This document shows positions 8,297 through 17,900 of a stretch of DNA of 64,000 nucleotides, piece by piece. Positions within the stretch are counted from its first letter, which is position 1. The number at the start of each line of letters is the position of its first letter. The position numbers were made by a program, and so were the translations under genes. The DNA lies in the NCBI GenBank assembly GCA_020636995.1, contig JACJWU010000002.1:375290-439289 (forward strand), written 5' to 3'. Under the pieces are notes generated by a model that did not search any database, had not been told where the DNA came from, and saw only the letters and a list, made by a program, of their open reading frames with translations. This DNA comes from Actinomycetota bacterium. Lineage in GTDB: Bacteria > Actinomycetota > Actinomycetes > S36-B12 > UBA10799.

Positions 8297-8990
8297 TCCG
8301 CTGCAGGAACACCTTGGCGACCCGCACGGAACCGCGCGTGTTCAGGTGGCCATCGTCGGAGGCGTAGCCGCGCCACAACGCGAAGTAGCGCTTGCCGTTG
8401 TGAGGTCCGCCGACGCGGGAACCATCGGGACGGGTGGATTCCACGCGCGCGATGTCGATGATGTCTCCGCCGTAGACCTTGCGCACCAGTGCGTTGTAGC
8501 GCTGCCGCACGATGTTGGACGCCGGATCATCGGTTGTGAGGGGAACCGTCATGTGCACCAGGCGGGTCTGCGGGTTGCTCTGGCGTATGCGTGTCACCAT
8601 CCGCCGGTACTGGGCGAAGACACTGCGCGCTTTCGTTCCGGCGGTCAGGTCGACGAAGCACAACTTCATGACCGCGACCTGCGGGTCCTGTGCCGTCACC
8701 GCGGCCTCGAAGTCGCTGAACTTGGACGCCGGATCCCCGTTGGAACCGATCTCGATCTGTGCGAATCCAGGGCCGCTGTCGGGCAACTCGTCGATCACGT
8801 CCGGGGCAGTTATCCCGCGTCGGCTGTAGACCGTGCCCACCCCGTCCAGGATGTTCCAGCCCACGGACTGGTGGCCGAACAGCACCCGCTGCGAGTCGAC
8901 CCGGCGCAGGGCGTCGTCGGTCACCGCCGCCGCGTCCGATGCCGCGACCACGCAAAGCACGACCGCGATGGCTGCGGCGATCCGTCTCAT
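8274..8990 (-). CDS. Secreted SGNH-hydrolase-like protein
   Basis: A 238-residue exported protein. MRRIAAAIAVVLCVVAASDAAA is a signal peptide with an AxA-type cleavage site near residue 22. The mature part has FGHQSVGWNILDG near the N terminus and YASDDGHLNTRGSVRVAK near the C terminus; the latter resembles the Asp-x-x-His block of SGNH/GDSL-type hydrolases, while a clear GDS serine block is not present. ATG 8988-8990 is preceded by AGGAGG. It overlaps the kinase end by 23 bp in convergent orientation. The assignment to the SGNH fold is tentative. Confidence 0.5.
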   Translation of the reverse strand: MRRIAAAIAVVLCVVAASDAAAVTDDALRRVDSQRVLFGHQSVGWNILDGVGTVYSRRGITAPDVIDELPDSGPGFAQIEIGSNGDPASKFSDFEAAVTAQDPQVAVMKLCFVDLTAGTKARSVFAQYRRMVTRIRQSNPQTRLVHMTVPLTTDDPASNIVRQRYNALVRKVYGGDIIDIARVESTRPDGSRVGGPHNGKRYFALWRGYASDDGHLNTRGSVRVAKVFLQRITTSDSR

Positions 8991-9082
8991 CGCTCCTCCT
9001 GACCCCAGTATCGGCCGGCGGACGGCCGGACTTGGGCGCAATCATCCGGTCGGGTCTGCGGCGACGGTGACATCATGGCGGC

Positions 9083-9943
9083 GTGGGGCGCAGGCGCTGG
9101 GTCGTGGCGGCAAGTGTGATCGCATGTGCCGTCGCCGCCGATGTCGCGATCAAGCGCGTCTTCGGGCGACCACCCCGGCGCACCGGTCCTGGCCCGACAC
9201 ATGCCGATGATGTATGGATCCCGGCCGGTGACTCGTCCCTGCGTGGCTGGCTCATGGCTGCACCCGGCAACGCACCGGGTGCGGTGGTCATCCACGGCTG
9301 GGGCGGTAATGCCGCAGACATGGTTCCTGTGGCCGTTCGCCTACACGCCCTCGGTATCAACGTCCTGCTGTTCGATGCCCATGGGCATGGCCGTAGCCCC
9401 GGAATCACCGTCTCGTCGATGCCGGCGTTCGCCCAGGATGTCCGGGACGCCACACGCTGGTTGCGCTCGCGGCCCGGCGTGGACGCCGCCCGGGTCGTGC
9501 TGGTCGGGCACTCCGTGGGTGCGGGAGCCAGCCTCTTCGCGGCCTCACGAGACCCGGAGGTCGCAGCCGTGGTCGCACTGGCCCCGATGGCCGATCCGGT
9601 GGGGTTCATGTCCGAGCGGATGCGGGGTCGAATACCCGCCCCCCTGATCCCGTTGGCGCTGCGCTACATCGAGAGGTCGATCGGCCATCGCTTCGAGGAC
9701 TTCACGCCGCTGAACACGATTCAAAGGCTCCAGGCGCCGGTGCTTCTGGTGCATGGTGACCGCGACGAAACGGTCCCGCTGTGGCACGCCCAAGCCCTCC
9801 ACGAGCGCGCAGGTGGGGTCAGCACGTTGGCGGTCGTCGAAGGTGCGGATCACTTCAGCGTCGATTCCCTCGACGACGTCGACCTCGCGGGTTTCCTCGC
9901 GAACGCGGGCGTCCTGACGCCTCAGGTCAGCGATGCGTCGTAG
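9083..9943 (+). CDS. Membrane-anchored alpha/beta hydrolase
   Basis: A 286-residue hydrolase with an N-terminal hydrophobic segment (WVVAASVIACAVAADVAI) that is either an anchor or a poor signal peptide. The fold signature is complete: oxyanion region VVIHGWGGNA, nucleophile elbow LVGHSVGAGAS (Ser about 140), acid HGDRDETVP and histidine GADHFSVDS. This set matches the serine aminopeptidase S33/prolyl-oligopeptidase-like hydrolases. The start is GTG 9083; an ATG at 9075 is out of frame. The last 22 bp overlap the convergent aldolase gene. Substrate unknown. Confidence 0.8.
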   Translation: MGRRRWVVAASVIACAVAADVAIKRVFGRPPRRTGPGPTHADDVWIPAGDSSLRGWLMAAPGNAPGAVVIHGWGGNAADMVPVAVRLHALGINVLLFDAHGHGRSPGITVSSMPAFAQDVRDATRWLRSRPGVDAARVVLVGHSVGAGASLFAASRDPEVAAVVALAPMADPVGFMSERMRGRIPAPLIPLALRYIERSIGHRFEDFTPLNTIQRLQAPVLLVHGDRDETVPLWHAQALHERAGGVSTLAVVEGADHFSVDSLDDVDLAGFLANAGVLTPQVSDAS

Positions 9944-10809
9944 ATGCTCTGGATCGACTCGTCGAGCATCGCGTTGAACTGCTCGTCCGTCTGCTGCGCT
10001 GTCAGCCCCTCAGTCAGCGCCCGTGAGAAGCTCGCGACGACGCCGTGGTTCTCACGCAGCAACCGGTCGGCCTCCGCGCGCGAGTAGCCGCCCGACAGGG
10101 TCACCACGCGCAGGACCTTGGGATTGGCCACGAGGTCCGCATACAGATCCGGCGTACTCGGCAGGGTCAGTTTCAGCATGATCTGCTGGTCGTCGGGCAG
10201 CGCGTCGATGGCGCTGTTCAGTGCCTCGTGCAGCAAGTCCTCGGCTCCCTGCTTGCTGGGGCTGTGGATGTCCACCTCCGGCTCGATGATCGGCACCAGC
10301 CCGGCATCCAGGATCCGCCGACCGATGTCGAACTGCTGGTCGACGACCGCGTGCACACCCACGGGATCGGCCGTCTTGATCACCGAGCGCATCTTGGTAC
10401 CGAACACACCCTTGTCGATCGCCCGCTCCAACAGGGCGTCGAGGTCGGGCATGGGTTTCATCACCTGTACGCCGTCGGCCTCGTCGGCCAGTCCCTTGTC
10501 CACCTTCAGGAAGGGCACGACGTTCTTGACACTCCACAGGAAGTCCGCACTTCCACGGCCTTCGATGTCGCGGTCCATGGTCTGTTCGAACAGGATCGCC
10601 CCGAGGATGCGGGCACCGGTGAACGCGGGACTTGTGATGATCCGCGTGCGCATCTGGTGGATCAGGTCGAACATCTCGTCGTCGCCGGAGTACGCGTCCT
10701 CGGGTACGCCGTAGAGTCGAAGTGCCTTTGGTGTGCTGCCACCGCTCTGGTCCAGTGCCGCGATGAAACCACGCCCGTTCGCCATCTTCTCGCGTTGTTC
10801 GGTCTTCAT
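9922..10809 (-). CDS. fda: Fructose-bisphosphate aldolase, class I
   Basis: A 295-residue bacterial class I aldolase that would cleave fructose-1,6-bisphosphate to glyceraldehyde-3-phosphate and DHAP through a lysine Schiff base in glycolysis and gluconeogenesis. Recognisable blocks are GFIAALDQSGGSTPKAL near the N terminus, ILFEQTMDRDIEG, VPFLKVDKGLADEADGVQVMKP, VPIIEPEVDIHSPSK and LTLPSTPD (a lysine in MLKLTLP is the likely Schiff-base residue), then VVTLSGGYSRAEAD. Length matches the family. ATG 10807-10809 has GGGAGGG upstream. It is followed upstream on the same strand by the PatB-like gene, 56 bp away. Confidence 0.92.
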   Translation of the reverse strand: MKTEQREKMANGRGFIAALDQSGGSTPKALRLYGVPEDAYSGDDEMFDLIHQMRTRIITSPAFTGARILGAILFEQTMDRDIEGRGSADFLWSVKNVVPFLKVDKGLADEADGVQVMKPMPDLDALLERAIDKGVFGTKMRSVIKTADPVGVHAVVDQQFDIGRRILDAGLVPIIEPEVDIHSPSKQGAEDLLHEALNSAIDALPDDQQIMLKLTLPSTPDLYADLVANPKVLRVVTLSGGYSRAEADRLLRENHGVVASFSRALTEGLTAQQTDEQFNAMLDESIQSIYDASLT

Positions 10810-10865
10810 GTCCGCCCTCCCTGGTGTCATCCATCTCCACCGTATGCAGCAGTTGCGCCGCGCGG

Positions 10866-12074
10866 CTAGTGCTTGGGGTCCGGCAACCGGGTGAGGGCCG
10901 TGGCCATCCGCTCCAGACCTGCGCGGAGATTGGCCTGGGAGGTGGCGAAGTTGAGCCGGACGTGGCCGCCGCCGCCGGTGCCGAAGACGTGCCCCGAGCT
11001 CATCGCGACCCGCGCCTCGTCCAGGAAGAAGCGCGCGGGTCCCTCGAGCTCCGACACCACCCCGGGCCCCTGCGAACCCTCGTCGTGCAGGCCCAGGTTG
11101 CGGCAGTCGATCCACGCCAGGTATGTGCCCTCCGGCGGTTGGCAGCGGACCGCCGGCATCCGGTCGGACAGGAAGTCGACGAGCACCGCGCGGTTGGCAT
11201 CGAGGCCGAGCAGCAGTGCGTCGAGCCAATCCCCGCCGGCGCGGAACGCTTGGGTATGGGCCATCACCCCGAAATGGCTGGCGCCATGCGCGACCTCCTC
11301 CGGCATGCGACCGAGGTCCACTTGGGCGTCTGTTCCGGCGACAGCCAGGGCCGCCTTCAACCCGGCGAGGTTCCAGGCCTTGGACGCCGAGAGCACGCTG
11401 AAGGCGTCTTCGGATCCGGGAACGCTGAGATAGGGGACGAACTGCGCACCGGGTAGCGCGAGTGGTGCGTGGATCTCGTCCACGATCACCCGCACTCCGG
11501 ACTCGCGGGCCAGAGCAGCCACCGCCGTCAGTTCCTCGCGGGTGTGGACGGTGCCGGTGGGGTTGTGCGGGCTGCTGAGCAGGTAGACCGCGTGCTGGCC
11601 GGCCAGGGCGCGGAACGTGTCGCCGAGACGGTCGAGGTCGATGCGGCCCTCGGGGGTGAGTGGTGACTCGACCACGCGGCGGCCGGCATGTGACACGAAG
11701 GCGTAGAACGGGGGATACACGGGGCAGTTCACCACGACCGGATCGCCGGGCTCGCTGATCAGCCGGAGCACTTCGACGATGCCCATCATCACGTCCGGGA
11801 CGCTCTTGGCGGAATCGGCCGGGAAGCCGTCCCACTGCCAGCGGTCGGTCGCGAAGTCCTTGACGGCGTGAGCGTATGCGTGGCCCGCTGCGTACCCGGT
11901 GTCGCCGATCTCGACGGCGTGCTGCAACACCGCGGCGATGGGCTCAGCCAGAGGAACGTCCATCTCCGCGACCCACATGGGCAGGACGTCGGCCGGGTAG
12001 TAGTGCCACTTCGCGCTCGTCCGTTCGCGCAGTTGATCGATCGTGAGTTGCTCCAGAGGATTCTGCACCCGCAC
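10866..12074 (-). CDS. PatB/MalY-type PLP-dependent aminotransferase (cystathionine beta-lyase)
   Basis: A 402-residue fold-type I PLP enzyme of the MalY/PatB class, which performs C-S beta-lyase or aminotransferase chemistry on sulfur amino acids. Hallmarks are WHYYPADVLPMWVAEMDVPLAEP, LLSSPHNPTGTVHTREEL, VIVDEIHAPLALPG and the Schiff-base lysine in SVLSASKAWNLAGLK. The Arg that binds the substrate carboxylate is in HVRLNFATS near the C terminus. The start is GTG 12074 (VRVQNPLEQLT). It is divergent from the LLM gene at 12102 with only 27 bp between start codons, so at least one transcript is probably leaderless or initiates inside the other gene. Confidence 0.88.
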   Translation of the reverse strand: MRVQNPLEQLTIDQLRERTSAKWHYYPADVLPMWVAEMDVPLAEPIAAVLQHAVEIGDTGYAAGHAYAHAVKDFATDRWQWDGFPADSAKSVPDVMMGIVEVLRLISEPGDPVVVNCPVYPPFYAFVSHAGRRVVESPLTPEGRIDLDRLGDTFRALAGQHAVYLLSSPHNPTGTVHTREELTAVAALARESGVRVIVDEIHAPLALPGAQFVPYLSVPGSEDAFSVLSASKAWNLAGLKAALAVAGTDAQVDLGRMPEEVAHGASHFGVMAHTQAFRAGGDWLDALLLGLDANRAVLVDFLSDRMPAVRCQPPEGTYLAWIDCRNLGLHDEGSQGPGVVSELEGPARFFLDEARVAMSSGHVFGTGGGGHVRLNFATSQANLRAGLERMATALTRLPDPKH

Positions 12075-12101
12075 ATTGTGCCGCGGTGCCAGACTCGGGG
12101 C

Positions 12102-13127
12102 ATGGACATCGGCATCTACCTCGCCTACGCCCCGTGGATCCCGCTACCGGAGCAACTGCAGCTCGCCCGCGCCGCAGACGAGTTGGGGTTCCACAGTGTG
12201 TGGGTCGCTGAGACCTGGGGGCAGGACGCCACCGTGGTCCTCGGGGCACTGGCCGCCACGACCCAGAATGTGCGCCTCGGTGCGGCGATCCTGCAGATCC
12301 CCGCGCGTCAGCCGACAACCACCGCCTCGGCGATTTCGACGATCGACCAGATCTCCGGCGGTCGGGCGATGCTGGGTCTGGGCCTGTCCGGCCCCCAGGT
12401 GTCGGAGGGGTGGTACGGGGTGCCCTTCGTGTCGCCGCTGGGCCGCACCCGGGAGTACATCGAGATCGTGCGGATGGCGTTGGCGCGCGAGAAGGTCGCG
12501 TACGAGGGCAAGCACTGGCAGTTGCCCGCCACAGAGGGTCTGGGCCTGGGCAAGCCCTTGAAGATGATCGGGCGCCCTGTGCAGGAGCGCGTCCCGATCT
12601 TCCTCGGAGTGATGGGGGAGAAGACCGTGAAGCAGGCCGGGCAGATCGCGGACGGCTGGCTTCCGGCGTTCTACAGCCCGCAATACGCCGACATGCTCAA
12701 CGCGCCGCTGCTGGCCGGTATCGAGGCGGCCGGGCGGGCGCGTTCCGACGTGAACATCGCCCCGAGTGTGCCCATCGCGCTGGCGGACACCGTGGAGCAG
12801 GCGCGTGACCTGCTGCGCCCGATCCTGACGTTCTACTTCGGGGCGATGGGCGCGAAGGACAGGAACTTCTATATCGAACTGGCCACCCGGTACGGGTTCG
12901 GTGACGTGGCGACGCGGTGCCAGGAACTGTTCCTGGCAGGGGACAAGGTCGGGGCCGCGATGTCTCTGACCCCGGAGATCATCGACCTCGCCGCTATCGC
13001 CGCGACTCCGGCGACGCTTGAGAGCGAGTTGAGCGCCTACGCGGACGCCGGAGTGGACACGCTGGTGGCACTTCCCTTCGGTGACCGGCCGGCGCTGCTG
13101 AAGGTACTGTCCGCGTACCTGCCCTAA
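12102..13127 (+). CDS. LLM-class (luciferase-like, probably F420-dependent) oxidoreductase
   Basis: A 341-residue TIM-barrel flavin/F420 enzyme. Family blocks: ELGFHSVWVAETWGQDATVVLGALAA, VRLGAAILQIPARQPTTTA, IDQISGGRAMLGLGLSGPQVSEGWYG and LGVMGEKTVKQAGQIADGWLP. The pattern is that of F420-dependent LLM oxidoreductases common in actinobacteria rather than of FMN monooxygenase partners. The reaction and substrate cannot be read from the sequence. The start ATG 12102 is almost back to back with the divergent aminotransferase gene. Confidence 0.85.
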   Translation: MDIGIYLAYAPWIPLPEQLQLARAADELGFHSVWVAETWGQDATVVLGALAATTQNVRLGAAILQIPARQPTTTASAISTIDQISGGRAMLGLGLSGPQVSEGWYGVPFVSPLGRTREYIEIVRMALAREKVAYEGKHWQLPATEGLGLGKPLKMIGRPVQERVPIFLGVMGEKTVKQAGQIADGWLPAFYSPQYADMLNAPLLAGIEAAGRARSDVNIAPSVPIALADTVEQARDLLRPILTFYFGAMGAKDRNFYIELATRYGFGDVATRCQELFLAGDKVGAAMSLTPEIIDLAAIAATPATLESELSAYADAGVDTLVALPFGDRPALLKVLSAYLP

Positions 13128-13175
13128 TCACACGCCACCGTGCTTGGATGAGGCGCGGGGGTCAAGGAGGCTGGA

Positions 13176-14816
13176 ATGGATCGTTCCCATGCCATGGACC
13201 ACGTGGTCCTGGTCATCTTCGAGAACCGCTCGCTGGACAACCTCCTGGGGCACCTCTACGGCCCCGAGGACGGCAAGACCTTCGACGGTGTCCTCGGCAA
13301 GGACCTGAGCAACCCGGTGCCCGAGTGGGCGGAGCACCAACCGCCGGATGGGTCCGGCCAGGTGGCGGTTTTCGTGGGGACGGACATGGACGCACCCAAC
13401 CCGGACTCCGGTGAGGAGTACTACCACACCAGCACCCAACTCTTCGGCATCCTGGACGAGCACAACCGCTTCGCCGGCGCCGACACGATCGCCGCTCCCT
13501 GGAACGCCCCGGCCGAGGGTGCGACACCGACGATGGACGGGTTCGTCGCCGACTACATCTCGTTCTTCACGTGGGAGAAGGGCCGCCAGCCCACCTACGA
13601 CGAGTACGCGAAGATCATGCAGTGCTACACCCCGGAGCAGGTGCCGGTGCTCAACGGCCTGGCCCGCGAGTTCGGGGTGTTCGACCACTGGTTCTGCGAA
13701 GTGCCGTCGCAGACGTTCATGAACCGGTCGTTCTGGACGGCGGCCACGTGCACGCCCCTTCCCACCGGCGGGACCGCCAACTCGCCCATCCAGCACTGGA
13801 TCAAGGACAACACCGCCGAGACGTTGTTCAACCGTCTCGAGTCGTTGGGCAAGACCTGGAAGGTCTACGTTCTCGACGGTCAGATCCCGCTCACCGGCGT
13901 CATCCACTGGCCGGCGCTACGGGATCGTTTCGCCACCAACTTCGTGCCGTTCGAGGAGTTCGAGAAGGACGCCGCCGCAGGGACTTTGCCGGACTTCGCG
14001 CTGATCGAGCCGAATCTGCTGCTCGGCCACGGTGACTACCACCCGGCAGCGGGATCGGCGCTGGCGCCAGGTGTCGATCTGCAGGTCGACCCGCCGTCGT
14101 CGATCCTGTCGGGGGAGGCCTTCCTGGACCGGCTGTTCACCGCCTACCGGAGCATGCGCTCGGAAACCGGCGCCAACGTCTGGAACACGACCTTGTTCAT
14201 CGGCTGGGACGAGCCGGGCGGCACATACGACCACGTCCCGCCCGGTCCGGTCCCGGCTCCTGACGCGTCAGCGCCCGCCGGTCAGTTCGACTTCCGTTTC
14301 GATCGCTCCGGCTACCGCGTGCCGGCCATCGTGGTGTCGCCGTGGGTCGAGCCCGGGTCGGTGTACAACGAGGAGCACCGGCACACGTCGATGCTGGCAA
14401 CTTTGCGTGAGCGTTGGGGTCTGGGTGAGCCGTTCACCCAGCGTGACGCGGCGGCCAAGCCCTTCGATTACGTCTTCAGCCGTGAGACGCCTACGGACCC
14501 GGATGGTTGGGACGTGCCGAATGCTCAGCCGGCGCCGCCCTACCACGTCGAGTGGGAGAGCAGCGACAAGTCGCTGAGCACCTTGGGCAAGGCGGCGATA
14601 CCGGGTGTGATCGCGCAGGCCAAGGCGAAGGCGGTGCCGTTGCCCGCTGAGGTCGAGGACCCCAACTTCCATCTCACGACGGAACTCTTCTACGACATCC
14701 AGGCGCTGGTGGGTGCTCATTCCTGGCCCCAGATGGGTCCGCAGGGTGCCGACATGGTGGCGCGGATCGAGGACCTGAAGAAGGCGCTGCACGACGCTGC
14801 CCAGCCGGAGGGGTGA
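13176..14816 (+). CDS. Phosphoesterase family protein (phospholipase C-type)
   Basis: A 546-residue protein of the bacterial phosphoesterase family (PF04185), which includes phospholipase C and acid phosphatases. The metal-site motifs are present: VIFENRSLDNLLGH (about 14-27), FCEVPSQTFMNRSFWTAATC, LIEPNLLLGHGDYHP and FIGWDEPGGTYDHVPPG, then VSPWVEPGSVYNEEHRHTSML. No signal peptide is visible, unlike secreted PLCs: the protein begins directly at MDRSHAMDHVVLVI with AAGGAGG upstream, so it may act in the cytoplasm or use another route. The substrate is unknown. The gene precedes a very large secreted protein by 141 bp. Confidence 0.85.
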   Translation: MDRSHAMDHVVLVIFENRSLDNLLGHLYGPEDGKTFDGVLGKDLSNPVPEWAEHQPPDGSGQVAVFVGTDMDAPNPDSGEEYYHTSTQLFGILDEHNRFAGADTIAAPWNAPAEGATPTMDGFVADYISFFTWEKGRQPTYDEYAKIMQCYTPEQVPVLNGLAREFGVFDHWFCEVPSQTFMNRSFWTAATCTPLPTGGTANSPIQHWIKDNTAETLFNRLESLGKTWKVYVLDGQIPLTGVIHWPALRDRFATNFVPFEEFEKDAAAGTLPDFALIEPNLLLGHGDYHPAAGSALAPGVDLQVDPPSSILSGEAFLDRLFTAYRSMRSETGANVWNTTLFIGWDEPGGTYDHVPPGPVPAPDASAPAGQFDFRFDRSGYRVPAIVVSPWVEPGSVYNEEHRHTSMLATLRERWGLGEPFTQRDAAAKPFDYVFSRETPTDPDGWDVPNAQPAPPYHVEWESSDKSLSTLGKAAIPGVIAQAKAKAVPLPAEVEDPNFHLTTELFYDIQALVGAHSWPQMGPQGADMVARIEDLKKALHDAAQPEG

Positions 14817-14957
14817 GGCGAGGAGTCGCCGTATGCCCGACCGGGCGAGGGGGCGTCGGGGCGCGGTGGTCAGGTGGACGGTCGGTAGTTGACCGATCAC
14901 CTTGACCGCGAGCGTCCAGTGCCGTAGGTTTCGTGCACTTGATCTTGGGAGGACCGC

Positions 14958-17900
14958 ATGGTCTGGGGTGTCGCGCGTCGCCGTTACGTCAGAACTGCTG
15001 TGGGTGCCGGAGTTGCCGTGCTCATGGCGTTGCCGCTGACCGGGGTGGTGTCAGCGAGTGCGGCGGTACCCGCGTCCCCTGCCACCGTCGCCCAGGCTGC
15101 GCCCGCCGCCGTCCCGACCCCCGGTCCGGTGGACCGGTTCGAGAACCGCCGGGCCATCGGGCGGGAGGGCCTGGTGTTCGCGAACGGCGCGGCGGGCCGC
15201 TATGACGTATACCGCCTCAACCTGGAGCAGGAGTACAACTGGGAACGCGACAAGTTGCAGTCCGTCAACCCGCCGAGGATGCTCAGCGACACCAAGGTGC
15301 TCGATCACTACAACGGCGGGTTCTCGGATTACCAGTGGAAGACCGTCGAAGCGGATCTGGACATGATCGCCTACCCGGACGGCGTCATGCGACCCTCCCT
15401 CGAACCCGGCATCGCCACCGCCGGACGAGGGTATTGCGGGAGCTCACAAGGACCGTTCTGTGTCTTCTGGACGCGGCCGCTGTACGACGCGAACCACAAG
15501 CTGGTGGACGATCGCCGCTACACCTACGCCCAAGAGATCCCCAGCACGCCGCGGACCGGCAGTGAGGTGGACATCGTTGCCGGGTCCTTCGGGGATGATC
15601 TCGAGAAGTCGCTCGTGGTCGGTTGGGTGGACACCAACGGCGATGTCATGGTCGCTCATGTCTACGCCGAGCGGGGGTTCGTGCTCGGGCGCCCCAACCG
15701 TGTCAACAATCTGCAGCTGGCCGGGCCTCCTGTCGCACTGGGCAAAGCGCTGCCTGGGACGAGTCCCCGGCTGGCCGTCGGAGACCTCCAGGGACTCGGA
15801 TCGGACCAGGTGGCTGTGGTGTGGGCCCCCGACTCCAGCACCTCATCCGACCGCCGGTTCGCGGCCGCATTGGTCGACGTGGACTCGCAACGACAGGTGC
15901 GGGTGGCCGTGCCCGCGCAGACGTTCGCGCCACAGCTGTTCGGAAGCAGCGGCGCGCAGGTCAGTCCGGGAGCGGCAGTGCTGCGTGACACCAGGGGGGC
16001 CGGACCGGCTACTTACCGGCTCATCGTCGGCCCGGGCATTCAGAACGCGGGGCACCTCGAGGAGTTGAGGGTCAATGGCGCAGCGTTCGAGACGACGCGG
16101 AAAATGCTGCTCAGTGACGATGGCGGGATTCTTGCCACGAATAGCTACCGAAGTTGGCATTCCGACATCGAGTCACTCGGTGACATCGATGCCGATGGTC
16201 TGGATGATCTCGTGGCGGCTCCCAAACTGCGCAACTACCCGTACGGTTTGCTGGAGGTCATCAGCCTCGGCGACATCCCCGTTCCGGGGGCGAGCCAGGG
16301 CTTCCGGGTCCTGGCCTCGGCAGACACCGAACCCACTGTCAATGTGACCGCAGTGGACGCGCGCGCGACGGATGAACAGGCGATAGCGCCTGTACCGGGT
16401 CGGATCCGCGTGGACAAACTGCCGCAGATCGGGTTGACCAGTTCCTGGGCGGGGGGATGTCCTTCGGGCCAACGCAAGGCGGTCTACAACCTTCAGAACC
16501 TCACCTACAACTCACAGACGGGCAAGTGGAGCATCGGTGCCGGGGTCCAGCAGGACCTCTCCGGATGCAGTGCGCAGGTGCAGATCCCGCAGATCGCCTC
16601 ATTCGCCGTCGACGGGCGTGCCGAACTCGGCGACCCGGTGCCGGGCCAGTACACAACCCTTGAGCCGGCCGTGATCCTCAACGCCCCGCCGACCCACTTC
16701 GACATCCTCGACGGGCGGATGTACGACCCGAACTTCTGCTACGCCGGAAACCAGTACCTGGTGCCGGCGGTGTGCTTCTTCACCTCCGAGTACGAGAAGA
16801 AGACCGAGGCGACCACAGAGGTGACCAGCGAGTCGACCGAGGATTGGGCGGTGAGTGCCAAAGCGAGCACCGAGTTCTCCCTGTTCGACGTCGTGGACGT
16901 GGAGGCCGAGATCCGCGGCGGTTATGGCGAGAAGTTCAAGAATGTCGACGTCACGACGACGAAGGACACCATCGAGGTCAACGTCAAGGCACGCAACACC
17001 GACAAGATCTACGCCATCCGACGCGCCTACGACACCCTCGAGTACCCCATCTACCAGCCTGGTGGTACCGAACCATCCGGCTACGTGTTGACGACGACTC
17101 CGCACACCGTCTCCAAGCGATGGATCGACATCAACTCCCCAGACGCGGTGGACCTGAACGTCAACCACCAGCCGGGCAATATTCTGAGCTACCCCGAGGA
17201 CCTCAGTGAGGCGGAGAACCCGTTCGTCTCGCCGACGGCCAAGGACGACCAGAGTCCGCCGGTGGGCACGTTCGCCCAGCAGGAGTTCGAGCTGTCGGAC
17301 TTCAGCGATTTCACGTACACGCTCACGCAGGAGAAGGTCACCGCTGAAGAGGCCTCCACCGAGAAGGAGTGGAACGTCGGCGGCACCCTCAAGGGAAGCG
17401 GCAACGTCGCCGGGCTGGTCAAGGTCAGCGTCGAGGTGTCGGGGGACTACAAGAACTCCAACCTCTCCAACACCAAGACCACGGTCGGTGACACGACCAA
17501 GCTGGCGGCCATCCTGGGTGGCATCGATGAGAGCTTCGGGGAGACCGCCTATACGGTCAAACCCTTCGCGTACTGGAACGAGAGCGCCGCCCTGGTTCTC
17601 GACTACGCGGTGAGTCCGGGCATCGCCCCACCGGGTGCTCCGAAGACCTGGTGGCAGCAGGAGTACGGTCGGAAGCCCGACGTCACCCTGAAACTGCCCA
17701 GGCTGCTCGACTACGAGAAGCAGGCAGGTATCTCGTCGGACTCCGCACGGTTCATCTCACCGGGCGTGCAGGTGTTCCGGGGACCGTGCTCCCCGAACGA
17801 TCTGCGTACGCCGACCACTGAGTACGCCAAGCCCGGCGTCCCTCTGTGCCTGCGGGCGCAGGTCGAGAACTACAGCCTGAAGGACCAGCCTGCCGGGGTC

